Of a DNA stretch of 32,406 nucleotides, positions 1 to 8,067 are shown in pieces (the stretch's first letter is position 1; each line of letters begins with the position of its first letter). Origin of the DNA: a virus. The DNA is taken from IMG/VR virus record IMGVR_UViG_3300025131_010135, positions 1 through 32,406 of that record, one strand, 5' to 3'. Both the position numbers and the translations under genes were made by a program. The notes beneath the pieces are model-generated. The model was not told the origin of the DNA. It did no database searches and saw nothing but the letters and a program-made list of their open reading frames with translations.

Positions 1-1
1 C

Positions 2-259
2 ATTGCTATAAGTTTTATAACGCTTCTTACAATCTGTACAGTGTCGTTATGTACCTTTCTTGCTTGTTCAGGGGCAGAATTCAAACCAGTCACAGATTCA
101 GGCCAATATATTAGCAACAATTTACAATACATGACTCCAAATCCGGAAACTCTTCAAGATTCCAGAATCGCATACACCCTAAAGATCACTATGTATGATG
201 AAGAAGGTGAAGAAAAAGAGTTTTTGTTGTATAAAGAACCGGTTCAAAAGTTAAAATGA
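2..259 (+). CDS. Small exported or lipid-anchored protein (5' end outside window)
   Basis: The reading frame is open from base 2, so the true start probably lies left of the window; a GTG at 41 would cut off a hydrophobic leader. Read from base 2, the first 18 or so residues are strongly hydrophobic (many I, L, T, V) and end in FLAC followed by SG, which looks like an imperfect lipobox with the Cys as lipidation site. The rest, about 62 residues, is polar and ends in a charged segment with a run of Glu. I do not recognise a family. A small lipoprotein in a phage could be an outer spanin or a superinfection-exclusion protein, but nothing specific supports either. The leader is clear; the function is unknown. 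Confidence 0.5.
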   Translation: MAISFITLLTICTVSLCTFLACSGAEFKPVTDSGQYISNNLQYMTPNPETLQDSRIAYTLKITMYDEEGEEKEFLLYKEPVQKLK

Positions 260-302
260 AAATTTACGCCTACTTATTATAGAGTCAACAATAGGTTTTA
301 AA

Positions 303-1625
303 ATGGCGAAGAAAACGTATGTGCTAGATACAAATGTGTACCTGACAGATGGACACTCTATAAAAACCTTTGGTAATAATGACATATTAATACCTTTCAA
401 GGTCTTAGAAGAGATAGATAAACATAAAAAACGTCAGGATAGCGTGGGCTTAAATGCCAGAATAATAATAAGAACCTTGGACGAGCTTCGATCTAAGGGC
501 AATCTAAAAAAGGGCGTTAGAATAGGAAAAGGCAAAGGTATAGTCTTCGCCCGACCTCATGATTTAAAGTTGCTGCCAAACGAATTGGACAAGGACGATG
601 CAGACAATACCATTATCAGTACTGCATTAGCGGAAAAGACTGAAAATCCAAATAAAAAGGTTATTGTTGTTACTCGTGATATCAACATGAGAGTACGCTG
701 TGATGCAATCGGACTACCGTCTGAAGATTTTCAAGCACAACAAACAATAGCAGACAGTCAGTATTTATACTCAGGCTTCGCAGAACATTTAGTTGATGAA
801 CAAATTATAGATCAATTTTATGCAGATGAAGAGATTGAAGTCTCAGAAGAAGATATTAAACTTCACACAAACCAGCTTGTAATGCTTGTATCAAATTCCA
901 ACAACAAGAAAACAGCCATCGCGAAGTTTACTAGATACGAAGAACCACTTAAAAAAATTATGAATTATGATGGTGGAGTTTGGGGCGTACGCCCACGAAA
1001 TAAAGAACAAGCATACGCACTGGACATCTTAACAGATCCAGAAATACAAGTCGTGACTTTGGTTGGTAAAGCTGGTTCAGGCAAAACCCTGTGTGCTATA
1101 GCAGCAGGTCTAGAACAAGCCTTAGAACAGTCCGATGAAGGAAGAGGAAATTATAAGAGGATTATCGTTTCCCGCCCTATACAACCAATGGGCAAGGACA
1201 TAGGATATTTACCAGGTTCTATGGAAGAAAAAATGGCGCCCTGGCTAGCTCCAATTCAAGATAATCTAGAATTTTTGATGGGTAATAAAAAAACACTTGA
1301 CATGTACATAGATGATGGTATAGTTGAGGTAGAGGCACTAACTTATATTCGTGGACGCTCCATCGCAAACGCCTTTATTGTAATTGATGAGGCTCAACAG
1401 TTAACAAAACATGAAATAAAGACTATACTTACTAGAATTGGTGAAGGGACCAAAATTGTTTTCACTGGAGATATTGAACAGATTGACAATGTATACGTCG
1501 ACGAGACTTCAAATGGTCTTACTTATGTTGTCGAAAAATTCAAAGACCAAGAGTTTTCCGGCCATATTATATTACAAAAAGGCGAAAGATCAAAAGTGGC
1601 CACAGTAGCAGCAAAAATATTGTAA
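303..1625 (+). CDS. phoH: PIN-PhoH protein (PhoH-like ATPase with N-terminal PIN RNase domain)
   Basis: The 440-residue protein has two domains. The N-terminal PIN domain (about 5-150) begins with VLDTN at 7-11 and has further acidic residues at E36/E37, D98-D101 and D126, as expected for a metal-dependent RNase. The C-terminal PhoH ATPase domain (about 225-440) has Walker A GKAGSGKT at 255-262, Walker B IVIDEAQ at 359-365 and the FTGDIEQID segment near 387-395. Length and order match bacterial PIN-PhoH (PhoH2-type) proteins, which are proposed to couple ATP-driven RNA unwinding to cleavage. Phage PhoH proteins are often only the ATPase domain, so the fusion is notable. The ATG at 303 is the natural start because the PIN motif begins 6 residues later. 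It leads a run of small early-type genes. The family is certain; the role in infection is not known. Confidence 0.95.
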   Translation: MAKKTYVLDTNVYLTDGHSIKTFGNNDILIPFKVLEEIDKHKKRQDSVGLNARIIIRTLDELRSKGNLKKGVRIGKGKGIVFARPHDLKLLPNELDKDDADNTIISTALAEKTENPNKKVIVVTRDINMRVRCDAIGLPSEDFQAQQTIADSQYLYSGFAEHLVDEQIIDQFYADEEIEVSEEDIKLHTNQLVMLVSNSNNKKTAIAKFTRYEEPLKKIMNYDGGVWGVRPRNKEQAYALDILTDPEIQVVTLVGKAGSGKTLCAIAAGLEQALEQSDEGRGNYKRIIVSRPIQPMGKDIGYLPGSMEEKMAPWLAPIQDNLEFLMGNKKTLDMYIDDGIVEVEALTYIRGRSIANAFIVIDEAQQLTKHEIKTILTRIGEGTKIVFTGDIEQIDNVYVDETSNGLTYVVEKFKDQEFSGHIILQKGERSKVATVAAKIL

Positions 1626-1627
1626 CA

Positions 1628-1834
1628 ATGAGAATAGAAAAAATATCACCGGTAATGGCGCCGATAAGAATACCATATGAGCACCTGAAATGGTGCGGTG
1701 TTCAAACCGAAAAAAAACAAAAAGATGAAAAACCAAAGGTCGATATAAGCTCTGGAGACTTTACACTTTATGATTCTTGTGGTAAAATAGTAGTATACAC
1801 AGACAAAAAGGAGTCATATAATGGCAGATGTTGA
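1628..1834 (+). CDS. Hypothetical protein, 68 aa
   Basis: This small frame starts two bases after the phoH stop and its end overlaps the next gene by 14 bases, a tight packing typical of real phage genes. The product is 68 residues, basic in the middle (a KKQKDEKPK stretch) and has two cysteines near positions 23 and 51. There is no signal peptide or membrane segment, and I recognise no family. No strong ribosome site precedes it, so translation is probably coupled to phoH. It could be a false call, but without it there would be a gap of almost 200 bases in otherwise gap-free DNA. Confidence 0.6.
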   Translation: MRIEKISPVMAPIRIPYEHLKWCGVQTEKKQKDEKPKVDISSGDFTLYDSCGKIVVYTDKKESYNGRC

Positions 1835-2096
1835 TTTCAAAGACACTGACGTCGAAAATCCACTACTTAAAGAGGCTGTAATGCAAGAAACAGAAATGAA
1901 AACCTGGTTGGTTGAATATGTTGGAGAAAAGTCTAGCCCTGAAAACAACAACGTGACTGTTGAAATGATCGTTGAACAAATGGCCAAAGAATTTCCAGAA
2001 TTTTTGATGGCTGTCGCTGAAGAAAATTTCATGAGAGGGTATGAGCAGGCCTTAACAGATATTCAGGACTTAGCTAAAAGTGAGACAGATGTCTAG
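1821..2096 (+). CDS. Hypothetical acidic protein, 91 aa
   Basis: An AAGGAG ribosome site at 1808-1813 lies 7 bases before the ATG at 1821, so this start is well supported. The product is short, acidic and mostly helical in character, with segments such as MIVEQMAKEFPEFLMAVAEE that suggest amphipathic helices. There is no membrane segment, zinc motif or recognised domain. Its last 8 bases overlap the start of the metallopeptidase-like gene, suggesting coupled translation. The function is unknown. Confidence 0.75.
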   Translation: MADVDFKDTDVENPLLKEAVMQETEMKTWLVEYVGEKSSPENNNVTVEMIVEQMAKEFPEFLMAVAEENFMRGYEQALTDIQDLAKSETDV

Positions 2097-2787
2097 GAAC
2101 ACAATAGAACAGAAAATTAAAAACTCACACAAAAAAACACTTAAAGAACAAAAACAATATCACCTTTATAAAGATCAAGTTCCAGTTTTTATAAAAGAAA
2201 AGCTTCCAAGTGGGTTTAATATTCGAAAGGCAATATCTACTCTAGAAAGAATGGTACCGGCCCATCTCTTTTACAATGTCGATATTATCATAGTTGGTCA
2301 GTTTGATGAGTTTGAACAAAGACAGGTAAACGCAATGTATCAAAACGGAGCCATCTATTTGAGTAACGAGCAAGAAAACGAATCAGATATGATAGATGAT
2401 ATTATTCACGAACTGGCTCACTCTATTATTGAAGGAAATAGCGAGCTTATCTTTGGTGATGGCACTCTAGAAAGAGAATTTTTAGGAAAAAGAAAAAGAA
2501 TGCTTGACATTTTAGAACAAGAAGGTTATAATATAGGAGCACATGATTTTTTAGACTCTAGTTTTTCTCTAGAGTTTGATCAATTTCTATTTTCTGAAGT
2601 TGGATATCCAGCATTAACTATGTTAGTGATGGGGCTTTTTGTGTCTCCATACGGATCAACATCTTTGGATGAATATTTTGCAAATGGTTTTGAAAAATAC
2701 TTAATGAACTACGATAATCGAAAATACATCCAAAAGATAAGTCCTGCCCTACATGGTAAAATAGAACAAATAATTGAGGTAGAATAA
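2089..2787 (+). CDS. Putative zinc metallopeptidase with HELAH motif
   Basis: The 232-residue product (ATG at 2089; a GTG at 2080 would add three residues) contains HELAH at 107-111, the HExxH signature of zincin metallopeptidases, preceded by an acidic MIDDII helix. About 85 residues later comes DEYFANGFEKYL (194-205). This resembles the downstream helix in gluzincins such as the anthrax lethal-factor-like (ATLF) group, where a Glu in an E-[YF]-F-A-x-x-F pattern is the third zinc ligand. The N-terminal 40 residues are basic. No signal peptide is visible, so it would act in the cytoplasm or be packaged. It lies between small unknown genes and the Fe-S nuclease. It could be a prohead-type or toxin-like protease, but the substrate cannot be inferred. 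The motif pair is seen directly; activity is inference. Confidence 0.7.
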   Translation: MSRNTIEQKIKNSHKKTLKEQKQYHLYKDQVPVFIKEKLPSGFNIRKAISTLERMVPAHLFYNVDIIIVGQFDEFEQRQVNAMYQNGAIYLSNEQENESDMIDDIIHELAHSIIEGNSELIFGDGTLEREFLGKRKRMLDILEQEGYNIGAHDFLDSSFSLEFDQFLFSEVGYPALTMLVMGLFVSPYGSTSLDEYFANGFEKYLMNYDNRKYIQKISPALHGKIEQIIEVE

Positions 2788-2788
2788 A

Positions 2789-3196
2789 ATGACATTAAAC
2801 GAAAAAGATTTTGAAGTATTTGATATTAAAACTTCTAAAGACAAAAAGACTCTAACTTTGAAGGTTAGGGCTAAATTAGAAGGCGAAGACCTGCCTGAAC
2901 ATGGTGAGAACAATAGATTATCCTTTTCTCCAAATCCAAATTTTAAAAAATGGAGGACCGGTGATCTGCGTAATCACTTGAAAAGTAAAGGCTTTTTAAT
3001 TAAAAAGCAGATAAGTTGTGAAAAAACATGTATCACAAACGGCAATGCAGAAGAATTAGAAAACACCATTGTATATGAACTAGAAACAAAAACAAAAGTA
3101 AGACAAAATGAACAAAGCAAACCTACAACCACAAAAAAAGAAAGCACAACCACAACAAGGCAGCCAAGAGCAACCAAAACAACAAAGACAAGTTGA
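2789..3196 (+). CDS. Hypothetical protein with Thr/Lys-rich tail
   Basis: The ATG at 2789 follows the previous stop by one base and has GAGG at 2776-2779. The first about 105 residues look like a small folded domain of mixed strands with paired cysteines (SCEKTC, near 72-77). The last about 28 residues are low complexity, rich in Thr, Lys and Arg, and probably disordered. That tail is encoded by the same DNA as the N terminus of the following nuclease, in a different frame. I recognise no family. The tail may bind nucleic acid through charge, or may exist mainly because of the overlap. Confidence 0.75.
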   Translation: MTLNEKDFEVFDIKTSKDKKTLTLKVRAKLEGEDLPEHGENNRLSFSPNPNFKKWRTGDLRNHLKSKGFLIKKQISCEKTCITNGNAEELENTIVYELETKTKVRQNEQSKPTTTKKESTTTTRQPRATKTTKTS

Positions 3197-3968
3197 ACAT
3201 ATTTCTTTCTCTGCAATTAAAAATTGGGCGAAGTGCCCATTCTATCACAAGTTAACTTATCTTGATAGAATAAAGGGTTTCGTAGGGAATGAATATACAG
3301 CTTTTGGCTCTGCAGTACACAGTGTTGCAGAAAAAGTACTTTTAGAGGAAAATATAGATCCTCCGGAGTATTTTAAGCACATGTTTTCAGAAAACCTTAA
3401 AGAGCTTAGTGCAGATGGCATAGAGGTGAGACAAGACTTAATTAATCAAATGCACCGACAAGGTGTCGAACTTTCGACTTTAATTAAGGAATCTGTCAAA
3501 GAATACTTCGGAGAAGAATATGAAGTTGTCTCTGTCGAAGAGCGCTTACAAGAACCTATCAAGGAGTTCGTAGAAAAAGAATACGACTTCAAAGGTTTTA
3601 TAGACCTGGTATTAAAAACACCAGATGGTAAGTATCACGTTATTGATTGGAAGACTTGTTCCTGGGGCTGGGATGGAAAAAGAAGAAGTGAGCCCATGAA
3701 TACTTATCAGTTAATTTTCTATAAGCATTATTTCGCACTCAAGCACAATATCGACCCAGAAGATGTCGATGTGCACTTTGGATTATTGAAGAGAACTGCT
3801 AAAAAAGATAAGGTTGAGTTGTTTAAAATTACTAGTGGCAAAAAAAGAACTGAAAATGCTATTAAACTTTTGAACAAAGCATTGTATAATATTACCAATG
3901 GCCACTATATAAAAAACAAATTGGCTTGTCGTGGCTGCGAATTCTACAAGACCGAACATTGCACATAA
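3108..3968 (+). CDS. PD-(D/E)XK nuclease, Cas4/RecB-like, with 4Fe-4S cysteines
   Basis: The 286-residue protein has the signature order of Cas4/AddB-type nucleases. ISFSAIKNWAKCP includes C43. H71 in GSAVHSVAE is followed by D166 (GFIDLVL), D180 and K182 (VIDWKT), and the helix Q201-Y205 (QLIFY). Three C-terminal cysteines follow at 274, 277 and 285. One N-terminal plus three C-terminal cysteines is the usual 4Fe-4S layout that staples these domains closed. It probably cuts DNA ends as a 5'-3' exonuclease in phage recombination or host DNA breakdown. The first 30 residues are Gln/Lys-rich and precede the conserved domain. The ATG at 3108 lies 89 bases inside the upstream gene and has no clear ribosome site, so the exact start is uncertain. 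The family call is strong. Confidence 0.9.
   Translation: MNKANLQPQKKKAQPQQGSQEQPKQQRQVEHISFSAIKNWAKCPFYHKLTYLDRIKGFVGNEYTAFGSAVHSVAEKVLLEENIDPPEYFKHMFSENLKELSADGIEVRQDLINQMHRQGVELSTLIKESVKEYFGEEYEVVSVEERLQEPIKEFVEKEYDFKGFIDLVLKTPDGKYHVIDWKTCSWGWDGKRRSEPMNTYQLIFYKHYFALKHNIDPEDVDVHFGLLKRTAKKDKVELFKITSGKKRTENAIKLLNKALYNITNGHYIKNKLACRGCEFYKTEHCT
3125..3192 (+). repeat. T-free A/C-rich dual-coding tract with A7 run
   Basis: These 68 bases contain no T on the + strand and few G. They encode a Thr/Lys-rich tail in one frame and a Gln/Lys-rich N terminus in another. An A7 run lies at 3133-3139. The transcript here should be almost unstructured. Confidence 0.8.
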
Positions 3969-3977
3969 GAGGTAAAA

Positions 3978-5237
3978 TTGGATAAAAAAATAAAGGTTCT
4001 TACGTTGAGTGATCACCCGTTATCACCTTCAGGCGTTGGAACGCAAACAAGATACGTTATAGAAGCTCTACTAAATACCGGCAGGTATGAGGTTATTAGC
4101 CTAGGCGGGGCCATTGGTCATCATGATTATAAACCGCAAAAAACTGACGTCTATGGGGACGACTGGATAATATACCCTGTCGATGGGTACGGAGGTCAAG
4201 ACGATATTAGAGCGATTCTAAGAAACCAAAAACCAGATATTGTTTGGTTTATGACGGATCCAAGATTCTGGGGCTGGTTATGGCATATAGAAAATGAAAT
4301 TAGACCACACGTTCCTATGATATATCACCATGTTTGGGATAATTATCCTTATCCACATTTTAACAAGCCTTATTATGATTCAAACGACGTCATCGTTACA
4401 ATTTCTAAAGTAACCGATGATATAGTGAGAACAGTATCTCCAGACGTAGAATGCGTTTATAACCCACATGCAGTCAATTCAGAGATTTTTCGACCCCTTT
4501 CTGATGGTGTTATAAACACATTTAAAGCAAATACGTGGAAAGAGGATGCTGGTAAATTTACTTTTTTCTGGAATAATAGAAATGCTCGTCGCAAATTGAG
4601 CGGCAGTATTGTTTGGTGGTTCAAAGAATTTCTTGATAAAGTTGGTCACGACAATGCAAGATTAATTATGCACACAGATCCTGATGATGTACATGGACAA
4701 GATTTGTTTGCTATAATCCATCAACTTGGTTTGACAAATGGAGAAGTCTCTTTTTCTCAAGCGAAGGTAACACCAGAAGAACTATCAATGCTTTACAATA
4801 GTGTCGACTGTACAATTAATATTTCAGATGCAGAAGGCTTCGGCCTCGCAACTTTGGAATCTTTGTCATGCGGCGTACCAATCATTGTCAATATGACTGG
4901 TGGGCTTCAACAACAGGTGACTGATGGCGAGGAGTGGTTTGGTATAGGAATTGAGCCGGCTTCGAAGGCCGTGATTGGTTCTCAAGATGTACCTTACATT
5001 TATGAAGACAGAGTGTCAAAAGAAGATTTTATCAATGCTCTTCTAAAAATGTATAATATGAGCAGAGAAGAAAGAAAAGCACTAGGTAAGAAAGGTCGTG
5101 AATACGTTATGAAGAACTATAACTTTGAAAACTTTAATAAAAAGTGGATTGAAATTTTTGATAACACTTATAAAACACACGGCGCGTGGGAAAGTAGAAA
5201 AGGTTATAAAAGCTGGGAACTATTGGAGGTTGTTTAA
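3978..5237 (+). CDS. GT-B glycosyltransferase (GT4-like)
   Basis: The start is TTG at 3978, with the ribosome site AAGAGG at 3967-3972; no upstream in-frame ATG fits. The 419-residue product begins with a Rossmann-type strand and a glycine loop, VLTLSDHPLSPSGVGTQ (7-23), as in GT-B retaining transferases. It carries DAEGFGLATLESLSCG (284-299), whose E286 and E294 form the EX7E motif that binds the nucleotide-sugar. The basic NNRNARRK segment (199-206) supplies the usual phosphate-contacting R/K. It opens the 14 kb sugar island and ends with TAATG overlapping the next transferase, so the two are probably made together. The acceptor and donor cannot be read from sequence. Confidence 0.9.
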   Translation: MDKKIKVLTLSDHPLSPSGVGTQTRYVIEALLNTGRYEVISLGGAIGHHDYKPQKTDVYGDDWIIYPVDGYGGQDDIRAILRNQKPDIVWFMTDPRFWGWLWHIENEIRPHVPMIYHHVWDNYPYPHFNKPYYDSNDVIVTISKVTDDIVRTVSPDVECVYNPHAVNSEIFRPLSDGVINTFKANTWKEDAGKFTFFWNNRNARRKLSGSIVWWFKEFLDKVGHDNARLIMHTDPDDVHGQDLFAIIHQLGLTNGEVSFSQAKVTPEELSMLYNSVDCTINISDAEGFGLATLESLSCGVPIIVNMTGGLQQQVTDGEEWFGIGIEPASKAVIGSQDVPYIYEDRVSKEDFINALLKMYNMSREERKALGKKGREYVMKNYNFENFNKKWIEIFDNTYKTHGAWESRKGYKSWELLEVV

Positions 5238-7318
5238 TGAAGAAAGTTTTTGTAAAGGGACCCATATTTTCAAGATCTGGATATGGTGAGCAAGCAAGGT
5301 TTGCCTTAAGGTCTCTTAAAAAATATCCAGATAGATTTGATATTTATGTTGAAAATATCCGATGGGGAAACACCGGATGGATTGCTGAAGAAACCGAAGA
5401 GAGAAGGTGGATTGATAAATTAGTTTTAAAAACTATGGATCATTTACAGAGAAATGGGGACTTTGATATATCAATTCAAATAACAATCCCACAAGAGTGG
5501 GAAAGATTAGCCCCTATTAATATTGGTTATACGGCAGGTACAGAGACAACTAAGATGTCAGACATTTGGGTGCAAAAATCAAATATTATGGACAAAATTA
5601 TTGTTCCGTCTGAACACTCTAAGTTCGCATTTGAAAATACTGTTGCACAAACGTATAACGAAGCTACAAGACAGGAAATGCAAACCAGGTGTGAAACCCC
5701 AGTAGAAGTCGTTAACTTCCCAGTTAGAAAAACTGGAACGACAGATATGAATTTGAACTTAGAACCAGATTTTAATTTTCTAGCAGTATCTCAGTGGAGC
5801 ACTAGAAAGAATATAAAAAAGACAATAAAATGGTTCTTAGAAGAGTTTAAGAATGATGAAGTTGGATTAGTTCTCAAGATTAACACTGCAAATGATTCAA
5901 TAATGGATAGAGGCAGGACCTTAAATAAGGTTAAGAAGTACGTCAATGACAGTGAGTTCGAGGGTAAAAAATGTAAGGTTTATATTTTGCATGGTACCTT
6001 GACTGAACAAGAAATGAACGGATTATATACGAATCCAAAAATTAATGCATTCATCAACATTTCTCATGGAGAGGGCTTCGGCCTTCCTGTGTTTGAAGCA
6101 GCCCATAATGGTTTACCAGTTATTACAACAAATTGGGGAGGGCAAGTTGACTTTATGAACGCACCCAAGAAAGACAAAAAAACCAAGAAGGTTCGAAATC
6201 GCCCGCACTTTGCGACAGTTGATTATGATATACAACCAATACAAAAAGGCGCAGTTTGGGAACCAGTACTAATTGAAGGATCGATGTGGTGTTTTCCGAA
6301 AAAGTTCAGTTATAAAAATGCCCTAAGAAACGTATATAAAGATTATGGCACCTATAAAAGCCAAGCTAAAAAACTACAAAAACACATATTAAAAAATCTA
6401 GAAGAGCAAGGTCAATTTGACAAATTTGCAGATGCTATTTCCGAGGGTGAGGACCTGAGTGATGTAAAATATGTTTTTGTGAGTGATTATTTCGCACAAG
6501 AACTACAGGGAGGAGCAGAACTCAGCTTGCAAACGCTGATAGAGATTTGCCCTGCAAAAGCACTTGGTGTGAAATCCCTAAGCGTAACGCCGGAATTAAT
6601 CGAACAACTTAAAGAAAGCAGGTGGGTATTCACGAATATATCCCAGCTAGACGCATCGATGTTTGACGTATTGAAAGAACATGATGTGGAGTATTCCTTT
6701 ATTGAATACGATTATAAGATGTGTAAACACAGAAATCCTGTTCTTTATGAGTTTGTCGAGGGCGAAAAATGTGACTATGCTGAAACAGAATTAGGACAAA
6801 ACATCAAAGACTTTATGCTCAATGCAAAAAGTGTCTTCTTTATGTCGGAAAAGCAAAAGCAGATTTATTGCGAGACTTTTTCTGAATTAAATAATCACAA
6901 TACACATGTCTTGTCTTCTATGTTTAATGATCAGTCTTTGGATTATATTCAAAAGCTTAACGAGAAGGAATATGAAAGAGAAAAGTGGGTTGTGTTAAAT
7001 TCCAATAGTTGGGTTAAAGGAGTTGATGCATCGGAACAATGGTGCAAAGACAACAACCTTGAATATGAACTAGTCGGAGGACTAGGATATATTGACTTTC
7101 TTAAGAAAATGAGGCGAGCGAAGGGAGTTTGTTTTATGCCAGATGGTTTAGATACTTGTCCTAGGTTTGTAATCGAAGCCAAGCTTTTAGGTTGCGAGTT
7201 GCAACTTAATGAAAATGTGCAGCATGTTGAAGAAGAATGGTTTACAGAATCAAGTACACATATGGTCAGTTATCTCAGATCACGAAAGGATTATTTTTGG
7301 CAGAAGGCATTTAATTAA
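5237..7318 (+). CDS. Two-domain GT-B glycosyltransferase, 693 aa
   Basis: The product is about twice the length of an ordinary GT4 enzyme and has two GT-B-like halves. Half one (1 to about 400) starts with VKGPIFSRSGYGEQAR and has SHGEGFGLPVFE, with E279 and E287 in EX7E spacing. Half two starts near 409 (KYVFVSDYFAQELQGGAE), another N-terminal GT-B loop. It carries MPDGLDTCPRFVIEA (634-648), in which D639 and E647 occupy the same spacing. Half two may be a complete second transferase or a degenerate one. Its start overlaps the previous stop by one base, and its own stop overlaps the next start (TAATG). A bifunctional enzyme adding two successive sugars is plausible. Confidence 0.88.
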   Translation: MKKVFVKGPIFSRSGYGEQARFALRSLKKYPDRFDIYVENIRWGNTGWIAEETEERRWIDKLVLKTMDHLQRNGDFDISIQITIPQEWERLAPINIGYTAGTETTKMSDIWVQKSNIMDKIIVPSEHSKFAFENTVAQTYNEATRQEMQTRCETPVEVVNFPVRKTGTTDMNLNLEPDFNFLAVSQWSTRKNIKKTIKWFLEEFKNDEVGLVLKINTANDSIMDRGRTLNKVKKYVNDSEFEGKKCKVYILHGTLTEQEMNGLYTNPKINAFINISHGEGFGLPVFEAAHNGLPVITTNWGGQVDFMNAPKKDKKTKKVRNRPHFATVDYDIQPIQKGAVWEPVLIEGSMWCFPKKFSYKNALRNVYKDYGTYKSQAKKLQKHILKNLEEQGQFDKFADAISEGEDLSDVKYVFVSDYFAQELQGGAELSLQTLIEICPAKALGVKSLSVTPELIEQLKESRWVFTNISQLDASMFDVLKEHDVEYSFIEYDYKMCKHRNPVLYEFVEGEKCDYAETELGQNIKDFMLNAKSVFFMSEKQKQIYCETFSELNNHNTHVLSSMFNDQSLDYIQKLNEKEYEREKWVVLNSNSWVKGVDASEQWCKDNNLEYELVGGLGYIDFLKKMRRAKGVCFMPDGLDTCPRFVIEAKLLGCELQLNENVQHVEEEWFTESSTHMVSYLRSRKDYFWQKAFN

Positions 7319-8067
7319 TGAGCGTACATTTCACCATTATTATACCTGCCTATAATGTGGAGAAGTGGGCTGAAAAGAATCTAAAATCTGCACTAATGCA
7401 AAATTATGAAAACTACAGCATATTTTATGTTGACGATGCATCTACTGATAATACGAGTCGTATTGTAAACGAAGCGCTCGATAAATACAGTGATACAAAA
7501 GCTAAATTTACAATGTTTAGCAACAAAGAAAACAGAAAAGCACTAGCAAACATAATCAAATGTGTTAAATTAGCCAGAGATAAAAGTGTTATTTTAACTT
7601 TGGACGGTGATGACTGGTTACCAAACCCAGACGTTTTAGCTACGTTGAACGAGGTATATAGTAATGAAGACGTGTGGATGACAACTGGGTCTTATTTAGA
7701 GACAACAACTGGGGAAATAGGCCCACCACGCGTCGGCCCAGAGTTTTGGGAAGGAAATATTCGACATAAGATATGGGTTTTTTCTCACTTGAGAACATTT
7801 CGGAAAGAACTATTCATGAAAATTGACAAAGCAGATATGACAGATCATGATGGTGAGATTTATAAATGCACCTTTGATCAAGTAATGATGTATCCGATGG
7901 CAGAAATGGCCGGCCCAAAACACTACAGATCGATTAATCAGGTACTGTATATATATAATAGAGCGAACCCCTTGTCTGTTGACCGAGTTCAAAGACCAGA
8001 CCAATTGAGAATTGAAAAGGAAATAAGAAATAAGACTCCGTATGAGAAAATGGAGAGCCTCCGATGA
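7318..8067 (+). CDS. GT-A glycosyltransferase (GT2-like)
   Basis: This 249-residue protein starts with the GT2 core: FTIIIPAYNVEKWAEKNL (5-22), FYVDDASTDNT (37-46) and the metal-binding LTLDGDDW (93-100). DGDD corresponds to the DXD site that holds the nucleotide-sugar diphosphate through a divalent metal. There are no membrane segments, so it is a soluble cytoplasmic transferase. Length is normal for a minimal GT2 domain. It is translationally coupled on both sides: TAATG with the upstream gene and a 4-base ATGA overlap with the 2OG oxygenase-like gene. Donor and acceptor are unknown. Confidence 0.92.
   Translation: MSVHFTIIIPAYNVEKWAEKNLKSALMQNYENYSIFYVDDASTDNTSRIVNEALDKYSDTKAKFTMFSNKENRKALANIIKCVKLARDKSVILTLDGDDWLPNPDVLATLNEVYSNEDVWMTTGSYLETTTGEIGPPRVGPEFWEGNIRHKIWVFSHLRTFRKELFMKIDKADMTDHDGEIYKCTFDQVMMYPMAEMAGPKHYRSINQVLYIYNRANPLSVDRVQRPDQLRIEKEIRNKTPYEKMESLR

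Noticed and set aside
275-283. TATTATAGA as a -10 box for phoH
   Set aside because: No supporting -35 element at a sensible distance and only weak match; left out of the feature list.
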